Made by a program: the position numbers and the translations under genes
Part shown: in pieces, positions 21,301 through 32,420 of the stretch
Position numbering within the stretch: position 1 is the first letter of the stretch
Layout: the number at the start of each line of letters is the position of its first letter
Assembly (NCBI RefSeq): GCF_042477335.2
Contig: NC_091249.1
Span: 50,824,001 to 50,888,000 of the forward strand
Reading direction: 5' to 3'
DNA from: Ovis canadensis
Lineage: Eukaryota; Chordata; Mammalia; Artiodactyla; Bovidae
DNA: 64,000 nt
Notes under the pieces: model-generated
Told to the model about the DNA's origin: nothing
Seen by the model: the letters and a program-made list of their open reading frames with translations, nothing else
Database searches by the model: none

Positions 21301-23733
21301 CTTTGCCGGCTGCATTGGGGCCCTCCGGGAGAACACCTTCCTGCTCAAATTTGTGAGTGCCCTCCCACCTGGATTCACTGGGGACCCCAACCTCCTCCCA
21401 CCCACTTCTTATATATAGTTCATGCTTAGTAATGGTAGTTTTATTATTGTGTAATTTTAACAGTGGTCACCAGATTTGTATGGTTAATACATTTATAGGA
21501 TCCTCTGTTGTAAGTGGGGCTTCCCTGGTGGCTCAGCGGTAAAGAAGCCCCGAGTTCAATCCCTGGCTAGGGAAGATCCCCTGGAGGAGGGCATGGCAAC
21601 CCCCTCCAGTATTCTTGTCTGGAGAATCCCATGGACAGAGGAGCCTGGAAGGCTGCAGTCCCTGAGGGTCGCAGAGTCGAACACGACTGAAGTGACTAAG
21701 CAGCAGCAGCAGCTGTTTTAGGTGACCGACACCTAGTGGCCTGGGCCCTAAGCGAAAATGGCCATTAGGAAAACGCAGGGGTGTGTTAGCTGCCAGCGCC
21801 TTTGGATCCAGGGGCCAGCACAGTGTCACTTGGCCTAGCCTCTCTGTTTCCTCAGCTCTGTGCCTTTGGGTTGGCTCCAGACCCCTTGGGGTGGAAAGAC
21901 GTCCAGGAATCGGGCGGGCGGGAGGGGAGTGGTGCGGGGTACTGGCTTCAAGCCTATGCTGGAGGCTGAGTCTCTCCTTTCCCAGCCATTCTGCGAAAGT
22001 TCTTTAATTGCATCTCCTTAATCCTGATTGGCCACCTCTGGACCAATCCCTGTGGCCCCAGGGGAGTTAGTGCTCTGATTGGTGGGCTCTTGATGCGTGC
22101 CTAGTCCTCTATATGGAAGTGGCTCCTCCGGAACCAAAGGAACTGGAGTTGTGTGTGGAGGGTGGCTTCTCAAAGACAATAGAGTAGGTCAGAACAGCGG
22201 TAACTTTTTTCATTGTAAATCAATACTAATATGGTAAAAGGTGGAGACTCTGGGCTGCCTTGAGTCAGGATGAGGGAGGTTGAAACTGCACTCAGTGGCA
22301 ACCCCTATCCCTGTATCTCTTACCCCCACGGTCTGTCTGTCTGCCCGCCACCAGTTCTCCGTGTTTCTTGGCCTCATCTTCTTCCTGGAGCTGGCAACAG
22401 GGATCCTGGCCTTCGTCTTCAAGGACTGGATTCGAGACCAGCTCAACCTCTTCATCAACAACAATGTCAAGGCCTATCGGGACGACATTGACCTCCAGAA
22501 CCTCATTGACTTTGCTCAGGAATACGTAAGTCCGACATCCAGCTCCAGCTACATACAGGAGGCACCTGCCAGGCAGATGAACGGAGGAGCAAGTTCCCTG
22601 TGTGCTGGGACCATTCCCTTGCCTACCAGGCCAGGCAAGACCCAAGGAAGAGAGCCAGGTGTCCCCCTCTCTGAAAGGAAGTCAGCCCTTGGTGATCTCC
22701 AGGTGCCTAACCCTGCATGGACACAGGGTTGGGGAGCAAAGGCCAGAGGCTTCAAACTGGTAGCTCCTAGGCCGGGCTTAGGACACACTTGAAGGAAGAA
22801 ATGTGGCATGAAAATATAGATTTCTTCTTCTACTAAGCTGGGCGCACAGTATCAACCGGGGCTGCATTGCCATTGCCCCTTTGCCGGTAAAGAGGTTCTC
22901 TGCTACCATCCCCGTCACTCTCTTTTATTATACCTGTTGGCCCTCCTCTCTCATTTATATTATTTGTTTGGCCTCTGAACTTATTCAGGTTTGAGACCCA
23001 CCCCACTGCCCAGAAGCTCTGCCCTTAAGCTTGCAAACCTAACCCCCATGAAGAAGCAGTCAGTGAAGAGTTCAAGAAATCCTAGACACCTTCCGCCTGC
23101 ACATTCTCACCCACTCACACACTTAGTCACACACACTCATAGTCGTACCCACTTCAACAGTCATGCTCTTTTGATGCCATCCACCCCAAGAACTCTGGGA
23201 TCCAGAGGTGAACCAGAGCTGGTGCCTGTTTTGAGGAGCTCTCAACCCAGGGCAGAAGTAAACGAAGAGCCAGGTGGTTAGGATGTGATTTATTTGTTCA
23301 TTTAACGCAGAATCGTGATGGACCAACTGTGTGCTGGGTCCTGAGCTAGGTGCTGGGGATTCAGGGGTGAAAAAGAGCTGCTGCTGCTGCTGGTGCTAAG
23401 TCGCTTCAGTTATGTCCAACTCTGTGTGACCCCATAGATGGCAGCCCACCAGGCTCTGCCATCCCTGAGATTCTCCAGGCAAGAACACTGAAGTGGGTTG
23501 CCATTTCCTTCTCCAGTGCATGAAAGTGAAAAGTGAAAGTGAAGTCACTCAGTTGTGTCTGACTCTTCACGACCCCATGGACTGCAGCCTACCAGGCTCC
23601 TCCGTCCATGGGGTTTTCCAGGCAAGAGTACTGGAGTGGGGTGCCATTGCCTTCTCTGGAGAAAGAGCTAGGGACCTGTCTTTGTGCAGATGGTGATTTG
23701 GGGGAACAGACAGATGATAAACAAGCAAAAGAA

Positions 23734-23773
<40 letters not shown>

Positions 23774-26114
23774 CGTTATAAATTGTGGTAAAGGCTGAAA
23801 TGGGGAAGCACGGAGAAGGAGAAGGCCTCTAGGGGCTGGCCCTGGGGGAGGAGAAGGAGCAGGGATGTGATGAGAGGAGCCAGTGTTCTCCAGCAGGAGC
23901 AGAGGTGCTGAGCAGAGAGGAGGGAGGCAGAGCTGCATGGCTGTGCCTCACTCCCCCTCTTCAGTCCACAGGGCCTACCGGTGTCTGCCACCGAGCTGGT
24001 CCCTTGAGGGCCAGCTATTTGCCAGCCTGGGCTGTGTCAGTGAGTTAAGGCTGCCTGTCTCCCCACTAGATTGTGAGCTGCTTGCTTCATTGCAGCCCCG
24101 CCTAAGGAAGCAGTCCATTGTCTTGGGTAGGGGTCATGGGGATATAGGTGCCCACGATAGCACCCATGAAGTGGGATAGGGCATGGTCATGAGGGTGGCA
24201 GGATTGCTCTCCTGTCCCTGGAGAGAGGCAAAGAGAAGGTCTTTCGTAAAAATCGTGGGACAAGTGTGGGGAGACCAGGCACAGATAGGGGCCTTCAGCC
24301 TCTCTGCAGGGTTTATTGAAACTCCCAACCCTCAAGGTGGACTAGAGGAAGCCACAGTCCTTGGGCCACCGTCCTCGCCCACTCCCTTTGCTCGGCCTCC
24401 CTCGGGCTGGGGTACAGGCTCAGGAGACCCTTCCCACTACCCCCAGCCCCCATCAACCCGGTCAGGAGCCTCGAGCTGCTCTGATGGCCCTGGGCCCAGG
24501 CTTGACCTGTCTGTGGGGAAGTTCCCACCTGACTGGCTGTCTCCAGGCCACTGGCAGCCAGCCTGGGCCTGTCCCTAGGCAGGATGGGGCTCCTGGGGTG
24601 GGCCTGGCTCATCCGGGCTCTCCTCCCACCCACTAGTGGTCTTGCTGCGGAGCCCGCGGGCCCAACGACTGGAACCTCAATATCTACTTCAACTGCACTG
24701 ACTTGAACCCCAGCCGGGAGCGCTGCGGGGTGCCCTTCTCCTGCTGCGTCAGGGACCCGGCGGTGAGTGCGCCTTGGCGAGGGGCGGGGCCTCAGCGCGC
24801 AGGCACAGTCTGGAACCAGCCCACCCCTGACCTCGCCTCAGCCCTGCTCTGGGGGCCACCGATGTCGGGCAAGCCCTCTTACGTGTAGTAGTAGCCCTGC
24901 TGGGCTGGGGAGTTTGTGTTGGTGGGTGGCGTTGAGGCCTGCTGGATGGGGACTGCTTCTCTTGGCCCACCATGCTGGGGTGGCAGGGGTAGGGGTTCTG
25001 AAACGTTCATGGTTTTCTTTAAGAGCAGAAGTTTCTTGCGGTGACATCCCTCCAGTCACAGGGCACAGGGACACTGAGGGCCAGGTGTCTTCCCATTCTT
25101 ATAACACATGGGCAGGCAGGGCTCCTAAAAAGGAAGCCGTTCAAGCTGGCGTTGTGGCCACGCGCCTTGGCGACAGGGAGAGGTGCTGGGGTCCTAGCCA
25201 GCTTCCCTTGAGGAGCAGCGGCTGTGGCGGAATCCATGGTTCCATCCGCTTCCCCTGAGGCCTCATGGGTGCCCCTACCGAGTTGCTCCCTGGCATGTTT
25301 CTCCTCAGGAGGATGTCCTCAACACTCAGTGTGGCTACGACGTCCGGCTCAAACTGGTGAGAGGGGTGGGGACAGGGCTGAGGGCAACTGGGGGGATTCG
25401 GATAAGAAGGGGGCCCCTCATACATGCCAAAAGGCCTCAAGGATTCCGGGGGCGGGGGTTGGGGAGGAGGGAGTGCAGAGTCCCAGGAGGCACAGAGGTC
25501 TTGATAATGCCGAACCCAAGGCAGTGAACTCCTGTAGAGGAGGAAAACAGGAAGACAGGGATAACGAAATATGAATAGCAGTGTGACAGATTCACCTAAG
25601 TACTAGGAAGAAGCTAAAAGCAGGGAGGTAATGGGGTTGGGGCAGGGCAGTCAGGGAAGGCCTCAGAGGAGAAGCTGTCTGTGCTGAGACCCCAGGGAGG
25701 AGAAGGCCCTTTGGTGGGGCTCCAGGTGGCAGGCACTAAGGTATAAGGCCCTGGGCCAGGCTGAGCTTGGTACGCCGGACTGACGTGGGGCCCCTGGTGG
25801 CTGTGGGTGGGCCGAGCCGAGCCTGGTGCCCGTTTGTCCCCAGGAGCTGGAGCAGCAGGGCTTCATCCACACCAAAGGCTGCGTGGGCCAGTTTGAAAAG
25901 TGGCTGCAGGACAACCTGATTGTTGTGGCAGGGGTCTTTGTGGGCATCGCCCTTCTCCAGGTACCACTACGGCCCTGCACAACCTCACTCTGTCCCGGGC
26001 AGTCTGCCCTCCCGGTGGCCCTTCCCTCACCTGCCCTCTGTCTTCCAGATCTTTGGCATCTGCCTGGCCCAGAACCTCGTCAGCGACATCAAGGCAGTGA
26101 AGGCCAACTGGTGA
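17744..26114 (+). CDS. TSPAN17: TSPAN17, tetraspanin 17 (8 coding exons)
   Basis: Coding exons: 17744-17830, 21065-21115, 21206-21352, 22355-22525, 24637-24762, 25309-25356, 25844-25960, 26049-26114. All introns are GT-AG and all junctions fall between codons. The product is 270 aa. It has four hydrophobic segments (about 18-43, 64-86, 96-116, 231-257), a small loop (47-63) and a large loop (about 117-230). The large loop carries the CCG motif (C155-C156-G157) and eight cysteines (155, 156, 172, 182, 188, 189, 202, 223), which defines the TspanC8 group. N-glycosylation sequons are at N51 and N171. TspanC8 members (TSPAN5, 10, 14, 15, 17, 33) bind the metalloprotease ADAM10 and steer its exit from the ER and its substrate choice. 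Juxtamembrane cysteines C15 and C16 are likely palmitoylation sites. Intron 1 is 3.2 kb and intron 7 only 88 bp. Everything needed for function appears intact. Assignment to TSPAN17, rather than its relatives, rests on overall recall of the sequence and on synteny. Confidence 0.95.
18900..19055 (+). repeat. MIR SINE in TSPAN17 intron 1
   Basis: 'cattttataggtgaaggaag' and 'gagaggttaagtcatgtaac' are MIR core phrases. Confidence 0.75.
19490..19567. repeat. 20-bp tandem repeat, about 3.8 copies
   Basis: Units beginning AGTACTTCCGCC recur at 19491, 19511, 19531 and 19551 with drift (the last is shortened). The array lies in TSPAN17 intron 1, next to an L2. Confidence 0.85.
19580..19860 (+). repeat. 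L2 LINE 3' end in TSPAN17 intron 1
   Basis: 'caggcctcagctaaaatgtc', 'ccccactggagtgtaaactc' and 'atggagcctggcactcagag' follow the L2 3' consensus. A (CCA)n run lies at about 19648-19664. Confidence 0.75.
21518..21711 (+). repeat. Bov-tA SINE in TSPAN17 intron 3
   Basis: It starts 'ggcttccctggtggctcagc' and ends '...gactaagcagcagcagcag'. It is near consensus apart from a small deletion in the head. Confidence 0.9.
22020..22130. promoter_or_regulatory. CCAAT-box cluster in TSPAN17 intron 3
   Basis: Three CCAAT-type boxes (GATTGG 22026-22031, CCAAT 22043-22047, GATTGG 22077-22082) precede a TATATGG at 22110-22116, all within 91 bp. The composition resembles an internal promoter or an old LTR promoter. 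No transcript evidence is available. Confidence 0.25.
23380..23661 (-). repeat. Bov-A2 SINE with target-site duplication
   Basis: Reverse-oriented dimer with a (GCT)n start. The short direct repeat AAAGAGCT flanks it at 23372-23379 and 23662-23669. Confidence 0.88.
23740..23772. repeat. (GT)16 microsatellite
   Basis: A pure GT run in TSPAN17 intron 4 that is likely to vary in length between individuals. Confidence 0.95.
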
Positions 26115-26620
26115 GGCTGCCACGCTGGCCAAGGCCACTCGCCTGGCCGACCCAGGGACCCTCCACTCTGCCCATAATGGGCAAGGTTGCAGGAGGTGTT
26201 TCTGCTTGGACCTGAACCCCACATGGGGCTTGCGGGCCACTGCACTGTGCGCCCGTGGAGAGTCACATGGCTCTACCCGGCTGCCTGTCCTGGAGCTGTG
26301 TGTACGGAGGGTGGGTGTCACAGGGAGCTGCCGTCTGGGCTGCTGTTGGGTGGTTGGCTCTCCAGGGGACTAGGAAGGGCCCAGCTAGGAGGGGGCAGGC
26401 CAGGTGGGATGGGCTTGGGGACTGCTGTTGCCTGGAACTCAGTCTCGCGTATCTCAGAGTTCTCTTCACTAGTGACCCCTCCAGGAACCCACTTCAGCCT
26501 CAATGTCTCAGACTCTAAAATGGGTCCAAGAATCTTCTCTCCCTTGCTTGCCTCTCAGGATCAAATATGATGACGGCTACAAACTACTCAAATAAACAAA
26601 TCCTTGAAAACCAGTGGCTT
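26115..26620 (+). other. TSPAN17: TSPAN17 3' UTR, short form
   Basis: Non-repetitive DNA from the TGA to the first AATAAA at 26591-26596. It gives a 3' UTR of about 500 bases. Confidence 0.55.
26591..26596 (+). terminator. TSPAN17: TSPAN17 proximal poly(A) signal AATAAA
   Basis: First canonical hexamer after the stop codon. T/G-containing sequence (for example GGTTCTGT near 26638) follows. Confidence 0.55.
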
Positions 26621-27220
26621 CAGCCCAGCATCCTGAAGGTTCTGTCAGCTGCAGGGCCTCGGCAGAGCTCTCCACCCTGGGCCCTGGCCCAGACCCACTC
26701 CGCCAGTGCATTTTCTTGGTCTGGGTAGTATATACATTTGAGCCAACCTTTAAAACATGGTGTATTTCATGTGAAAGTCCAGATCCGTGAAGATTGGCCA
26801 TCCGGCCCCAGCGGCTCTTGGGACGTCATCATCCCCCGCGTGCTTCCTATTCTCTGAGAGACCCGCCTGGCCGGTGCTGCTCACCCTGTAGGCTGGGGTT
26901 GACCTCCCCTCTGCTGTAGGGTTTTCCCCTGGAAACACCTCGAGGCTGCCATTGGCCAAGCCTGGAGTGAGGCACAGGGATGTGAAAAATGGAGAGGCCA
27001 CACAACTTGGGTGGGGTCCAACCCCACTGGAGACTGAGATGAGTGCCCAGTAGAGTGGCTGAGGTGTGGAATGGAGATCAGGAAGGTTTGGGGAAGGAAA
27101 TAATTGGAAGTCAAAAACTTGGCACACATAGGGTTGGCAGGGAGCCTGCTTTGGGACCCATGGTGGTTGATGCTGGGTCTCACTTGGAATCAAATGGTGG
27201 CCTGCAGAGCTGCCTCATGA

Positions 27221-27234
27221 CCACCAGAGGGCAC
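27221..27234 (+). promoter_or_regulatory. CTCF-like motif
   Basis: CCACCAGAGGGCAC matches the CTCF core in plus orientation. It lies 1.1 kb past the TSPAN17 stop codon. Confidence 0.45.
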
Positions 27235-28083
27235 TCCAGCACAGCTTTGCTTGGGTCTGGCGACTTAACACTGCAAACTCTCGTACAGCCAAGTGGCTGG
27301 TGTGTCTACCTTGCTTACCAGTGCTTCCAATTCAGGGAACTTGAGATCTTTGAAAAGAGTTCAGACTTGGGAAGTCTAACTGTTGCTCTCAGCTCTGCCT
27401 CTTAGCTGCATGAAGGGGTGTGTGGCATATAAATGCTGCACCCATCCATCCAGGGGGTGCTCTTTGTGGATCAAAGGGATCTGTGGGTAGTTCATAGATC
27501 TAAAACTCAGATGCTCTTAAAGTCACGTAGGTCATATAAATGAATGAAGTAGGCCTTTGACTTGTGAGGCCTTTGCAGTGCAACTGACTTTCCTACTGTC
27601 CCTGAAGACAACACAGAGAGACGTTGCTTTGTGACCAGAGAAATATTTGGGCCACTGAGTTGATGATGTACCTTGAGATACAACGGAATATGGTGGGGAC
27701 TCACAGAGCATAGATCCCCGTCTGAGCTTGGTGACTGTCATTTAGTTGTGGCTAATTGTTATAAAGTGGGAATGCAGGTCTAATGTCAGATATCCAGAGA
27801 AGCCAGGAATTCAGGATTTTATGTGAAATAGACCTATTTTTAAGTTGTTAACTAATGAAAAAAATTGAAATGCTGCAAGCCCAACGAAATGTACAGCTGT
27901 GGCGCCTGTGACACTGCAGATCCCTCTGGGACAGTCATCCGCTGGAGTCCTGGCTGCTCTGCCATCCAGGGATGCTGAGAGCTGCCTCTGGGTGGGCAGG
28001 GTATCGGGTATGCAGCCAGCATTGTGGCTCCCAGACACCAGCTGGACAGTGTCCGGGGTCCCTGGCAGATGCCAGTGTACCAC

Positions 28084-28089
28084 AATAAA
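28084..28089 (+). terminator. distal poly(A) signal, possible long TSPAN17 3' UTR
   Basis: AATAAA is followed within 20-40 bases by the GU-rich ATTGTGCGTGTCTTG and a T run, a textbook downstream element. The 1.5 kb between the two signals is mostly free of recognisable repeats, as expected for a long alternative 3' UTR. Ownership by TSPAN17 is inference. Confidence 0.4.
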
Positions 28090-28167
28090 TGCAACTCACA
28101 GTATTGTGCGTGTCTTGCTTTTTTAATTTCAAAAGCTTTCACTTTTCATTTTCCCCTTAAACCTCAA

Positions 28168-28183
28168 CAGCGCCCCCTGTGAG
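28168..28183 (-). promoter_or_regulatory. CTCF-like motif, opposite orientation
   Basis: The reverse complement reads CTCACAGGGGGCGCTG. The 3' twelve positions fit the CTCF core; the first part is weak. It lies at the edge of a MIR (about 28150-28280). Confidence 0.3.
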
Positions 28184-29497
28184 GTAGAGATTCTTTTCCT
28201 GATGAAGAAACTAGGGCTGGCGGGGCAGGTGCGGGGAGTCACGCAGCACACAGCTGGAGGAGGCACCCAGCTCTGAGCCCTCTCATGGGACGTCTGCACC
28301 AGACTGTCCTGCTTTTCTGATGCACACGAGTGACACCTGCAGTCATAGTAGGGGCAGCAAGGCATCATTCCCCAAGCTTGAGTTAAGCTTCCGTGCAGGT
28401 GCTGGGGATGCAGAGGAGAAAGAAGGGCGAAGTCCTAGCCCTTGGGCTCCATTCTTGTGGGGAAGGCACGAATAAACAAGCATTTTCTTCATACAAGCTA
28501 TGAAGAAAATAAGAGTGATGGTCAGACAGGAGTAGCTAGAGGGCCTGGGAGAAGGGACCTTCTGATTTGGTGGAAGGGGTCCCATCTCTGGGAAGCTCCA
28601 GAGGAACAGTTGCCCTAGGGACCCTGAAGCTGGTGGGTTTGGCATAAGGGAGCTTGGTGTGCTGGAGAGGGAAGTGTGGGTGAAGGTCAGAGGGCACAGA
28701 TAGAGGGAAGTGGTGGGACGAGGATGTATTTGGAAATAGGACCAATGAGATGCATAGGAATGACTGGAAGGGGTGGGTGTGACCTTGGCTGGGGACCCAG
28801 AGTTCCCCAAAGCTCAGTTCTGCTACAGGACATCCATCCATCAACTCAGGCTGGAGGCCGGGGTCACTGGAGCATCTTGCCCTTGCCCTCGTGGAGCCCA
28901 CAGTCTCTTGGCAGGGACAGGTGGAACAGTTGCTAGTGATGTAACATGTATGTGGTGATGAGCACATGAGGATCACTCCACGTGGCATTTCAGGCTCACG
29001 AGAGATGAATTTCCTGTCCCCAAAATAGAACTTGGAACAGTTCATTTCCTTGTACTAAGGAGCCCTTACCCAGATGGGGCCTCTTGGTGTGTAGAAAACA
29101 CAAGGAAGCTTTATAAGCACCCCAGTTCCCATCACTCTAGGTGGGTCCCTGAGACATGACCAAAGTCACCCTCTCACTGTCTATCGGGGGCACTCGTGGT
29201 GACTGTTGGGCGTTGACTGGCAACCTGGGAGTCCCTCAGGAGCCCTTGGCCTGCCTGGTCTAACCGAAGGAGAAGCTGCCAGCAGCTCACCCAGCTACTC
29301 AGCAGGAGGACGTCCTGTGATATCAGCCTACCTCGTCTGTGGAGGAAGGGGGAGTACTGGAGGGACAGATTGAGCCTGGACCAATGAGACCTTGAATCTG
29401 GACAAGGAGGTCAGATGGGCTAGGGACTCAGTGAACAGGGTTCCTTCCCTTCCAGAGGGCGGCCGGCGCTTGCTTTGGAAGGATACACTCCAGGCAG

Positions 29498-29512
29498 CCA
29501 CCAGAGGGCGCC
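29498..29512 (+). promoter_or_regulatory. strong CTCF-like motif
   Basis: CCACCAGAGGGCGCC is an almost perfect CTCF core match in plus orientation, preceded by CAGG and followed by AAAG. Confidence 0.55.
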
Positions 29513-29924
29513 AAAGTGCAGCCCACCCAGGCAGCCGAGTCTGCTGCGGGTCCCTGGAGGGAGGTCCGTGTGGCTAAGCAAAGCCAAGCCCCGTTCCAGA
29601 CACCCGGCAGCCCACCCTGTAGGTGCCAAGTCCGGACCTTGTCACCCTCTGTCCTTTCTTCTCCGAGGACTTAGAGCCAGCGACACCTCCTTCTCCGCAG
29701 ATGCCTCTCGCAGTGCAGTGGTCGCTCAGGGAGACCTTAGCCCACCTTCCCGTCTCCACAGGCAGTGATGTCTGCTAGGCAGGGCTGGGAAGAGGGTCAC
29801 TTTCTCCAGGACGTCCAACTGACATACTCCAATACATATACCTCCATTACTCATTCAGCCAGATTTACTGAGCACCTACTGTGTGCCAGACACTGTGGTG
29901 GGTGCACCTTGGGATCAACAGCAT

Positions 29925-30200
29925 TTGTCTGCAAAGGGCCAAATGGTAAATGTTTTAGGCTTCCAGGTCATACGATCACTCAACTCTGCCTTTATAGCAG
30001 AAAGCAGCTTTTGCCAAGACAGACAAATGAGCGTGGCTATGTTCAAATAACATTTTCTGGACACTGAAATTTGAATTTCATATAATTTTAATGTGTCACA
30101 AAATACTATCCCTCTTTTGATTTTCAACAATTAAAAAACATAAAACCATTCTTTTATATATATATAGCTCTGGAGCTATGTAAAAACAGGCAGTGGACTG
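29925..30200. mobile_element. hAT-type (MER family) DNA transposon remnant
   Basis: 'ctgcaaagggccaaatggta', 'aactctgcctttatagcaga' and 'taaaaacaggcagtggactg' follow a common short hAT-type element. It contains an AT run near 30155-30168. Confidence 0.55.
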
Positions 30201-30518
30201 GAATGGCTGCATGCACAGGCTGGTGTGTCCCCCCTCCCAGCCCCAAGGGAGATCCCGCCCAGGAAGGGAGACCCCCCCCCAGGAGGAGAGAAGACCATGG
30301 AGCATTGGCCTGGTGGTGAGTCCCTCACGCAGGAGAGGATGTGAGTGTTGTTGGAAATATGAGGGGCCCTGAGAGTGTGGGGGTGGGTCAGGACTCAGCA
30401 ATAAATGGGATGGCCAGAGGGAGCCTCAATGAGACAGGAAGTTGGAGCAATGACTTTTTATATTACTTTTAAATCAGTTTGATAGGACAGGTAAATTAGG
30501 AACCCATTCTACTTAAAA

Positions 30519-30721
30519 CTCATTAGAAAAGACCCTGATGCTGGGAAAGATTGAAGGCAGGAGGAGAAGGGGACAACAGAGAATGAGATGGTTGGATGAC
30601 ATCACTGACTCAATGGACATGAGTTTGAGCAAGCTCCGGGAGATGGTGATGCACAGGGAAGCCTGGCGTGCTGTAGTCCATGGGGTTGCAAAGAGTCGGA
30701 CACGACTGAGCGACTGAACAA
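30519..30721 (+). repeat. BovB LINE 3' end with target-site duplication
   Basis: A 5'-truncated BovB ending '...gcgactgaaca'. It is flanked by the 10-bp direct repeat CTACTTAAAA at 30509-30518 and 30722-30731, so it is an independent, fairly recent insertion. Confidence 0.9.
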
Positions 30722-30731
30722 CTACTTAAAA

Positions 30732-32224
30732 TGTGGATAACACGAAGGTCTTCTTAGTGCCCCATCCTGTTCCCCCCTCCTCTTCCAGTGACATTGAAGC
30801 TGTGAGCTATAGATCTCTCTGGATCACTTGCATTTAAAAAATTTTGTCCTCATATCATGCATTCGTAGAAAATGTTCAGCATGGTTATGAGTGTAAGTGG
30901 CAGGATCCTGTCCCCATCCTACTGGGCTACCCCCACCCCTGCCCCACCCCCACCGTGCTGCGTTTTGAACAGAGTCACGTCTTGTGCATGTAAAGCTGCT
31001 ACCTTTCTCACCTTCGGGGATGCCCCCTGCAGGGATAAGTCATGTTCTGCCTCTCCCTCCCTTTCCTTGACTGTCCGTGGATAGTGGGCAGTCAAGCTGT
31101 TGCTGCTCTGGGGCGCTTTGCACCTCGAGGCTCTGGCAGCCAGGCCCTCTCTCCTGAGTTTCCAGCTGGAGCAGCCGCCATTCGCTAAACAGGAGGATGA
31201 GGGCAGCAGCAGAGGGTGGCCCTAAGTCAGGTCTGATTGCAGAGGTGGCCCCAGCAGGTCCCTTCCTGTGCCCAGGGGCCTCATTTCTGCCCCTTGCCCC
31301 AGGCACTGGCTGGGCAGGCTGCATTACCACAGATCTGGGGCCTGGAACTCGGCCCATCAGAGGTGTGAAAGCCCCACAGCTAGCCCCTTGGTGCTGTGAA
31401 GGCTGTTGCCACGGTAATGCCTTCCTGATCCCCTGTGCAGCCACACAGACAGATGGGAATATCAGCCTCCTGCAAACAAAGGGGCCTGCTCTGTGGCCCA
31501 AGAGAGAGCCCAGTCCTTGAGGAAGGCTGCTGCTTTAGGCTCCTGGAGGCCTGGCCACGCACCTGGCCACTTGGATCCTGCTTCCAGAAATGATCTTCAG
31601 GGAATTAGCTCTTCAGCCCTGCCTCCTGCTGAGGCCAGACCCTCCCCAGGCTGCTCCAGCATGCCCCATCCCCAATCTGTTGGTGTCTCCTGGGAATCAT
31701 GCCTTGTGGTAGTGGGGGGCAGTGGTTCCCAGCAGATGGGCTATGTGGAATTGCAGCCAGCTCACCCACCAGCCAACACTGGCCAGGCTCACCCATCAGC
31801 CAGTGTTGGCCAGACCAGGAATTCTGCAGCAGCTCCAACACAGTTTCTGCCCTCAGGCGGCTCATGGTCTGGTGGGAGACACAGACAGGTGAATCACCAG
31901 TCTTTACAGGTGGTTTATTTGTTTGAATAGGTGGTGCAGGCATGTGGTTATTAACTGCAGACTGCCTGGAAGGCTCTGTGCAAATCTCCCTCTCGTCCCT
32001 GTCCCCTGCTCTCCTGCCCCTACCCGGAGAGCAGCACTGTCAGCCTGGACCACTCCTCCGGAGATGGTCTATGCATTCAAAAGCAGATCTCCTCTAGAAA
32101 CAAAGCAGAACTTAAGCTGCGTCCTGCACCGCCAGCAGCCTCTGTCTGCATTTTTCACTGACCAGCATTTCTGGGAGATAATTACATAGCAGTGTGTACG
32201 GATCCACCCAATGCTTTTCAACAA
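30732..32224. other. mostly unique gene-free tract
   Basis: No repeat family is recognised over most of it (an L2-like scrap lies near 31840-31890). It contains an RFX/X-box-like GTTGCCACGGTAAT at 31405-31418. A 12-bp perfect inverted repeat (31772-31783 and 31799-31810) lies within a 28-bp tandem duplication. The open frames here overlap on both strands and show no domain. Confidence 0.35.
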
Positions 32225-32420
32225 CAGCAAACCCATAATAATAGCAAGAACTTATACTTACTCTGTGCTGGACGCTCCTCTAAGCACTTTATTTATATTA
32301 ACTGATTGACTCTCTGAATATTGGAGATGGACGCTCTGCTTATCTCCCTCCGCAGGCAGGAGACCAGGGATGCCTATTGCGTGGTATGGCCTGAGTGACT
32401 CTCACGACCCCTCCTGATGG
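32225..32420 (+). repeat. MIR SINE
   Basis: 'gctcctctaagcactttatt' and the following weakly conserved core place this in the MIR family. Confidence 0.55.

Larger units (their letters stand above)
23290..23880 (+). repeat. L2-like element split by Bov-A2 in TSPAN17 intron 4
   Basis: 'ggtcctgagctaggtgctgg' up to 23371 continues after the SINE with 'acagacagatgataaacaag'. Confidence 0.6.
28120..29924. other. gene-free tract with MIR and L2 remnants
   Basis: MIR at about 28150-28280, L2-like DNA at about 28385-28790 and 29845-29924, the rest unassigned. No exon-like structure. Confidence 0.45.

Noticed and set aside
26560-26592. Possible extra TSPAN17 terminal exon after CTCTCAG at 26553-26559
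   Set aside because: The acceptor is fair and gives a short frame ending at the poly(A) signal, but exon 8 already ends in a well-matched TspanC8 C terminus. No evidence favours the alternative.
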